64,000 nt of DNA, taken from the NCBI GenBank assembly GCA_964058845.1, contig CAXKVR010000147.1, forward strand, positions 124,001 to 188,000, written 5' to 3'. This DNA is from Carex sylvatica. Its lineage: Eukaryota; Streptophyta; Magnoliopsida; Poales; Cyperaceae. Below, piece after piece: positions 58,501 to 64,000 of the stretch; within the stretch, counting starts at the first letter, position 1; every line of letters begins with the position of its first letter. The notes beneath the pieces are model-generated. The model was given only the letters and a program-made list of their open reading frames with translations, was not told the DNA's origin and made no database searches. A program made the translations under genes and the position numbers.

Positions 58501-61500
58501 TGCCATTTTTTGATTGGCTTGGAGGGACAATCAATTCAAAGGCATGGGAATTGCACAAGGAGATAATATCTGGTAATATTTCAATTTATTATTTGTATTT
58601 CACAAATCATGTTTACCTCACAATACATCATTTCAAAAAATATTAAAAAAAAAAACAAAAAATCAGACATACATATAAAATATTAAAATATGACATAGAA
58701 AGATGAAAAAAATAAATAGGATCCATTAACCATGTTGTGGAAAGATCTTGTAAATTTTCATTTAATATTTGATCCTTAAAGAATTATATATTAAAAAAAT
58801 ATTGCTTTCCTTTATCCAAAAGTTACAAAGACCAAGATAAAGATAGATGATCTTGGCCGTATATATATACCATAGTCCTCTGAATGAAACTTGTATAATT
58901 ACCAAACTACTAAAAAATAAATTTTGGGGCAATTAAAGCCAATAAGATATCAATCTTCTTGAATTGACTGATAATATTAAATTCAACTAACTTAATTAAT
59001 ATAAATATAACTAGCAATTTTATTATGAATGATAGTTAAGTAGGTTAGGTGTCCATTTCTCAGACATGCATGCACTTACCTGCTCATTGCTTAACCATTA
59101 CCTTTGCCTTAGTTCATATCTAACAAATTAAAATAAATGGCATTTAATAAATAAAGGTAGCAACTCTTTAATCATTATTTTTGTATGCTCAAAGTGTACA
59201 TCTCAAATAAACTGATAAGTGAGAACATATAAGTGTTAACAGTTTAGCAATGAAAATTTAGAGAAAAATAAATAAATAAATGAAGTTTAAATAATTAAAC
59301 TTAAGTTGGTTTAATTTTGAATTTTTTTATAAACCATAATTAAAAAAAAATATGAAACCAACATGATTACTTTTTTTTGGGACTGAAATGACAATTCGGT
59401 CTGAGGTATTTTCACAATTTTTCAACGTATTTTTTTTTTTAAATCTGTGAAAACGGCTCGGACTGAAATGCCAATTCAGTCCCAAAAAAATCGGACCGAA
59501 ATGGCATCTCGGTTCTTTTAGTTTTTGTAAAAATCAAAGCAATCAAGTTGGTTTGATAAAATCTATTTTTTTATTTATGGTTTCTAAAAAAAAATTCTTT
59601 ATTTTTAGCTTTGATTGTTTTTTTTAATATAAAAGGATTGAAATAAAATTCAAATGGCCTTATCATTTCAACTACTTATATTGTTCTACCTTTGTTAAAT
59701 GATGCAATGATTATGAAAGTGAAATGGTAGAAAACCCAAATACATGGACAAACAGAAGTTCAACCAATTGATGTTAAATTAGTGACTTGTTTCAGTATAT
59801 TGATTGACTTCTCTAATAGGCTTCTAGTCTATATCAAATAAAATAGTACTTTATTGACCTAATTATGGATGTAACTACTTAAGCACATAGACACCCAATT
59901 TATTGACTAATTAAATATCAAATTCTATTAGGACCTATTAAGGTACTTTTTTCAAAAGTTTTAATTTTAAATGATCTTATCACGGCATCATATAATTAGA
60001 TAGTTGTATATATATATATAAACAGTTTACATAGGGGATGCAATATATATAAATGGGATTCATTTAAAGCTGGCATTAAGAATTCTCAAATTGGTGATAC
60101 ATATCTTTCCAAATAAATAAACGGTTGTGCCTACTGCCTAGCAGTCTAGGGGGCCAAATGTTATCCCAAAAGTAATAAAGATTTGACCCAACAAATTTGG
60201 ATATGTATCTTTTTTCTCAGTTTTAGTTTGGATATGATACTGAGCCCCATTTGTTGGACCTACTTTTGCCCCCAACTTTTACAAGATCGAAATATTTATG
60301 CTTGCTTGTCATTTCTTACACTATTATATATCACATCTAATTTTTCTATGCATATATATATATATATATTTTAAAGAAGCATATTACGTTGATAAAAGTT
60401 ATAATGCTTTCTATAATGCCAATACTTGTTTGCTACAATAATATTTGCTAATGTCAGAAAAGGCATGAAAAAAAATACCAAATTGTAAATGATCCTTGTA
60501 TTTTAATTTTTGTCATGTAGTTGCTATATATATCATGTTAGTATTGAACTCGTCGGATTTTAGGTGTTTTGTGTGTGTGTGTGTGTGTGTATAACATGAG
60601 CACAAAATGTACAACTACAGGGATATGATATGAGTGGGTTTGATATCATAATTCCCATTGGGGCCAAAATGCAGTTATGATTTGTGAGTAAGTCATAGCA
60701 GTACACAGAGAAAGTACTGAGAAAAGGTGGCCCAATAAGTACTATTTTGTTGTTGTTTGATTACAACCTACGTGGACAAATTCTGACGAAAAAAGAAAAC
60801 ATGCATATATCAATCATACATGGTCAACATCAATAGAATATTGATTTTATTTTAATACAACAAAATAAAAACCTAGACAATATATTATTTGTGTACATGA
60901 TTGCTTATTTGATCATCACTTCCTTTTCTTTTCATGCATGGTCAATATCAATAGAATAGTGATATTGTTATCATTTTTTATTTATGTACATTATTTTAAT
61001 TTTCGAATATTGATATTATATTTCTATTATATGGATGTTATTAGCTGGAAGCCTATAACCATGCCTTTCATAATAAATGGCAAAATAAAATTAAAAAACT
61101 AATAGTACTAGTGGAAAATGTACAAATAGTATCGGACTTGAGTGTGATCCTGATTCAGGCGATACTGTAAGTAGGGATATATAATTAACATCACTATATA
61201 TTAACAGTTGGTAAAAACTTTTGTTTTCCTCTTCAGTAATTAATTTTCTCAAATAGATTAACTTTGTTTTTCATAACAAGTAATCAATCATTTGGGATTT
61301 TTCTCTTGTTAATTAGGGATAATCTTTAGATAGATAGTATTTTTAGATTTACAAGTACACAAATGAAAGGGACTAGCTAGACTACTAGACCCAAGTACCC
61401 AACGGTTGTCATTTATTAGGGTTAGCAAAATTAATGCTACAATCATTCACCACACAACATTAAAAGCATTGCTCCAGAAAGGCCTGATACCAAAAGCCAG

Positions 61501-64000
61501 AGTTTGTTTCAGACCTTGCCTTACCAAAAGCATATTATATAACCGTAAAAGAAATGATTAATATTGCAAAAAAAAAAAAAAAAAAAAAAAATCAATGACA
61601 TTCTCAAACTCTTATGTTATTAATCAAATGCAGGAAAGAATGATCAGGTGCCCGATTTCGTCTTTTTAGCGCATGTCGTTGATGTAACGCATTCCTTGCA
61701 CGTGCAATTCGTTCTGAGGTGGAATGCGTCTCTCCCACAAAAATTCAGACCGTTCACAATCGTGATGTGGCCCGGCGCATTCCTCATGATGTTGATGATG
61801 TGGGCATGGTCGAAGACATTCCTAATCTCATCGTACACCATCCGGGATAAGCTGCACCAGATGTGGGCAGTGCCGCGCTACGGCTTTCAGGTTTCGCTCA
61901 AATCGATTATCTTTCTTTTTATTTTTATACTATCTGTGTATCTATTTGAATTTTCATTTGTCATGAGGTGTATGTGCACAGTTGTTTGTAAATTTTGTAG
62001 AAAGGAATTGATGTTCAACAGTTCAATTTTTATGTCAATTTGCTGCATTTAATTGTATAGATCTTGTACTGTTGCACTTAATTTGCATACAAGTAGCTAG
62101 CTAGAATGATAAAACTCTATCAAATTAATGATTGAGTCCTAACTATTAGCAATCCTGGCTTTTATTTAGAGTATATTATTTGCACTAAATGCCTCCATTA
62201 ATTTTTCAAATTGGTCCTTACATTTAGAGGAATTAAATTCCACTAAATGATGATTGGTTATGTGTCATTTGGAGATAATGATTGTTTACTTAATTACCAA
62301 CCATGCATGAATATATAGTTCTAATTAGGGTTGGTATAACAAGAAATTTTATTCACTGTGTTGTACTTTTTCTTTTTTGTAGTACTTCCTGCCATTTGCC
62401 AAGGATGGAATCAATAATCAAATAGAATTGGCAATACTGAGAGCAAATAAAATGGGTGTGAAGGTGCTTAGCCTAGCTGCATTAAATAAGGTTGGTGTTT
62501 CTTCAATTTCCTTCTCTAGCTAGTTTCCCTATCTCTTTCTTGATCTCCTACTATCCATAGCTTCCATTAATTTGTTAGCCCATATATCCCTCCTTTTAGG
62601 AGCTAGATAGATATCACACAACTCATGTAGTCATGTGCCACATGAAAATGACATTAACCCCTTTACTGATCATTCAATTGCTTCTATGGGGACCCATTCA
62701 TTATTTATACATTTTACATTCATGCATTTTCCATTATTATTATTTTTTTTTTTTCATTTTTTAAGGTCTTGATGTGTGTGAACTATTACTAATTAAGCTA
62801 CAGTTCAAATGCAATCAATCTATTAATTCATTACCACAACAAGGTGTCAAAGGTACTGTAGCCATCATAACATGCACACAACAAAACAAGAGCAAAGAAA
62901 CCTAACTGTACTGTATAGCAACTTTTCACCAATACTAAGTTTCTTTTTGTTGTTGATAATTTAATATGTCCTTGTTTATTATCAAGTAGTTTAGTGCCTT
63001 TCTTACTCCCTTGATAATGAACATAACATTGCATTTTAGACTTTCCTAACTAAGGGGTTTGAAAGCTACTTATGGTATACCATATGGAAATTAATCACTT
63101 AAAAGGTATTTGTGATGTTAGTTGTGAGGTTGCTTAGTAGTAGTACTTTGTGTGTTGTTTGTTTTAGTAGTCAATTATTGTGCAAAGAAAAAAAAAAAAC
63201 AAATACGGAAAGAAGGAAGAGATGGACAGTGAAGGTTAAAAAAAAAGAATAAAAAGGAATAAAAAATCTAATTGATTTATGCAGAATGAAGCGTTAAATG
63301 GAGGCGGTACATTGTTTGTGGACAAGCACCCTGATTTGAAAGTACGTGTCGTTCATGGAAACACTCTCACAGCCGCAGTAATTCTCCATGAAATACCAGA
63401 AAGCACAACCGAGGTGTTTATGACGGGTGCCACCTCAAAACTTGGCCGTGCCATTGCTCTCTATCTCTGCAAGAAAAGAGTTCGAGTCATGGTAAGCTAT
63501 TTGTAATTCTAATATTATTTATGCGCGCTGTTGCGTTTCAATCAGACAAAGAAGGGTCCAGAAATTATCAGAAATTGGGTTAGACCGATACTGAGTTGAT
63601 TTAAATTTTATGTTTGTTCAGCACAAATTTTGTGAGCTTGATACAAAATAGTAATTTATTTGCAAGCTTTTTTTTTTTTTAATAATTTGTAGTTCTTTAT
63701 TTAATTCTTCTTATATAATTTCAAATTCAGGCCTCAATAAGTATTGTACTAATGTGAAGCAAATTATTTTAATTGCAGATGATGACACTCTCTACTGAAA
63801 GATTTATCAAAATCCAGAAGGAAGCCCCAGAAGAGTATCGGCAATATCTGGTACAAGTCACCAAGTACCAGTCTGCTCAAAATTGCAAGGTATTTTACTT
63901 ATTCAAGCATTCATCAGTATATAATATATATACACATGATTTTATTTTATTTTATCAAAATTACAAATAACAAAAATATATACCAGGCATGGATTGTTGG
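55588..64000 (+). CDS. CER3: CER3/WAX2/YRE wax alkane-biosynthesis protein, 5' part
   Basis: CER3 is an ER membrane protein that works with CER1 and cytochrome b5 to turn very-long-chain acyl-CoAs into cuticular alkanes. Exons: 55588-55641, 55737-55957, 56321-56553, 57287-57506, 58451-58572, 61634-61890, 62383-62490, 63285-63491, 63779-63889 and 63987 onward, all in phase. That gives 515 residues; the family has about 630, so roughly 120 are beyond the edge. The start [18 protein letters not shown] fits the family. The fatty-acid-hydroxylase-like region has His motifs HRAFH (143-147), HYLHH (156-160) and HSIHH (245-249), with several hydrophobic segments. The WAX2-type C-terminal region begins with a Rossmann-like TGATSKLG (452-459), and [16 protein letters not shown] follows. 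These strings are closer to CER3 than to CER1. Intron 1 has a GC donor; intron 5 is 3.06 kb. No disabling change is seen. Confidence 0.93.
59325..59600. mobile_element. MITE with TTTCGGTC inverted arms, copy 2, in CER3 intron 5
   Basis: It is homologous to 42300-42645: ACCATAATTAAAAAAAAATA, GACTGAAATGACAATTCGGT, GGACCGAAATGGCAT and the CAAGTTGGTTTGATAAA edge. It has a TTTTCACA...TGTGAAAA stem. It lies in the sense intron of CER3. Confidence 0.7.
60571..60590. repeat. (GT)10 microsatellite in CER3 intron 5
   Basis: Ten consecutive GT units; a possible marker. Confidence 0.95.
61106..61190. mobile_element. CACTA end fragment in CER3 intron 5
   Basis: ACTAGTGGAAAATGTACAAA and CTGATTCAGGCGATACTGTA match the terminal and subterminal parts of the 20413 and 40874 elements. 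No partner end is found nearby, so it is a relic. Confidence 0.65.
61568..61591. repeat. Poly-A run before CER3 exon 6
   Basis: Twenty-four A residues lie 43 bp upstream of the exon 6 acceptor, in the place of the usual T-rich tract. The acceptor ATGCAG is still usable. Confidence 0.9.

Noticed and set aside
1..64000. CRISPR arrays, operons, Shine-Dalgarno sites, rRNA
   Set aside because: The gene structure is clearly that of a plant nucleus. The repeats are dispersed, inverted or simple tandem, with no regular repeat-spacer pattern.

Overview
This is plant nuclear DNA, very probably from a eudicot. The window is strongly AT-rich and gene-poor, its introns are spliced by plant-type signals, and it holds CACTA, hAT, Mutator-like, LTR, LINE and SINE elements. 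I could not fix the species.

Two host genes are supported. One is a three-exon F-box/LRR protein gene on the plus strand (CDS 22293-24024). The other is the 5' four-fifths of a CER3/WAX2/YRE orthologue on the plus strand (exons from 55588, running off the right edge inside exon 10). CER3 acts in the ER with CER1 and cytochrome b5 to make the very-long-chain alkanes of cuticular wax. Its first intron appears to be GC-AG, and its fifth intron is about 3 kb and holds transposon remnants.

The rest is mostly layered mobile DNA. At 1-6.8 kb, a non-coding LTR retrotransposon (1528-5674, minus strand, target duplication CATAC) sits in an older LTR. From 8 to 19 kb there are many short inverted-repeat elements, a 2.1-kb Mutator-like foldback (11517-13613) carrying two younger insertions, and a duplicated 1-kb block. 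From 18.6 to 21.6 kb there are two hAT-type MITEs and a 1.17-kb CACTA element. From 24 to 33 kb there are a SINE-like sequence, a clean 9-bp-TSD Mutator-like MITE (28390-28805), a hAT MITE and an LTR-like tail. From 33.2 to 41.0 kb a CACTA element (TSD TCT) with a minus-strand transposase remnant is interrupted by a second CACTA family. The second element carries a decayed plus-strand gene joining a plant En/Spm-type transposase-related region, a DUF8039-like region and a Ulp1-like cysteine protease. From 42 to 51 kb there is a cluster of Mutator-like MITEs that share a core but have different tips, a 959-bp hAT element, a LINE remnant split by a probable 2.76-kb solo LTR, and a segmental duplication. 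From 51.5 to 54 kb there is a tandem-repeat-rich insertion.

The host genes show no sign of working together. The observations most worth pursuing are the modular MITE family (one inner core, several tips, 9-bp target duplications), the nested CACTA pair with its transition-decayed transposase/protease gene, and the GC-AG intron and CpG-rich exon 6 of CER3. All coordinates were read by eye, so element edges may be off by a few bases unless a target duplication is quoted.
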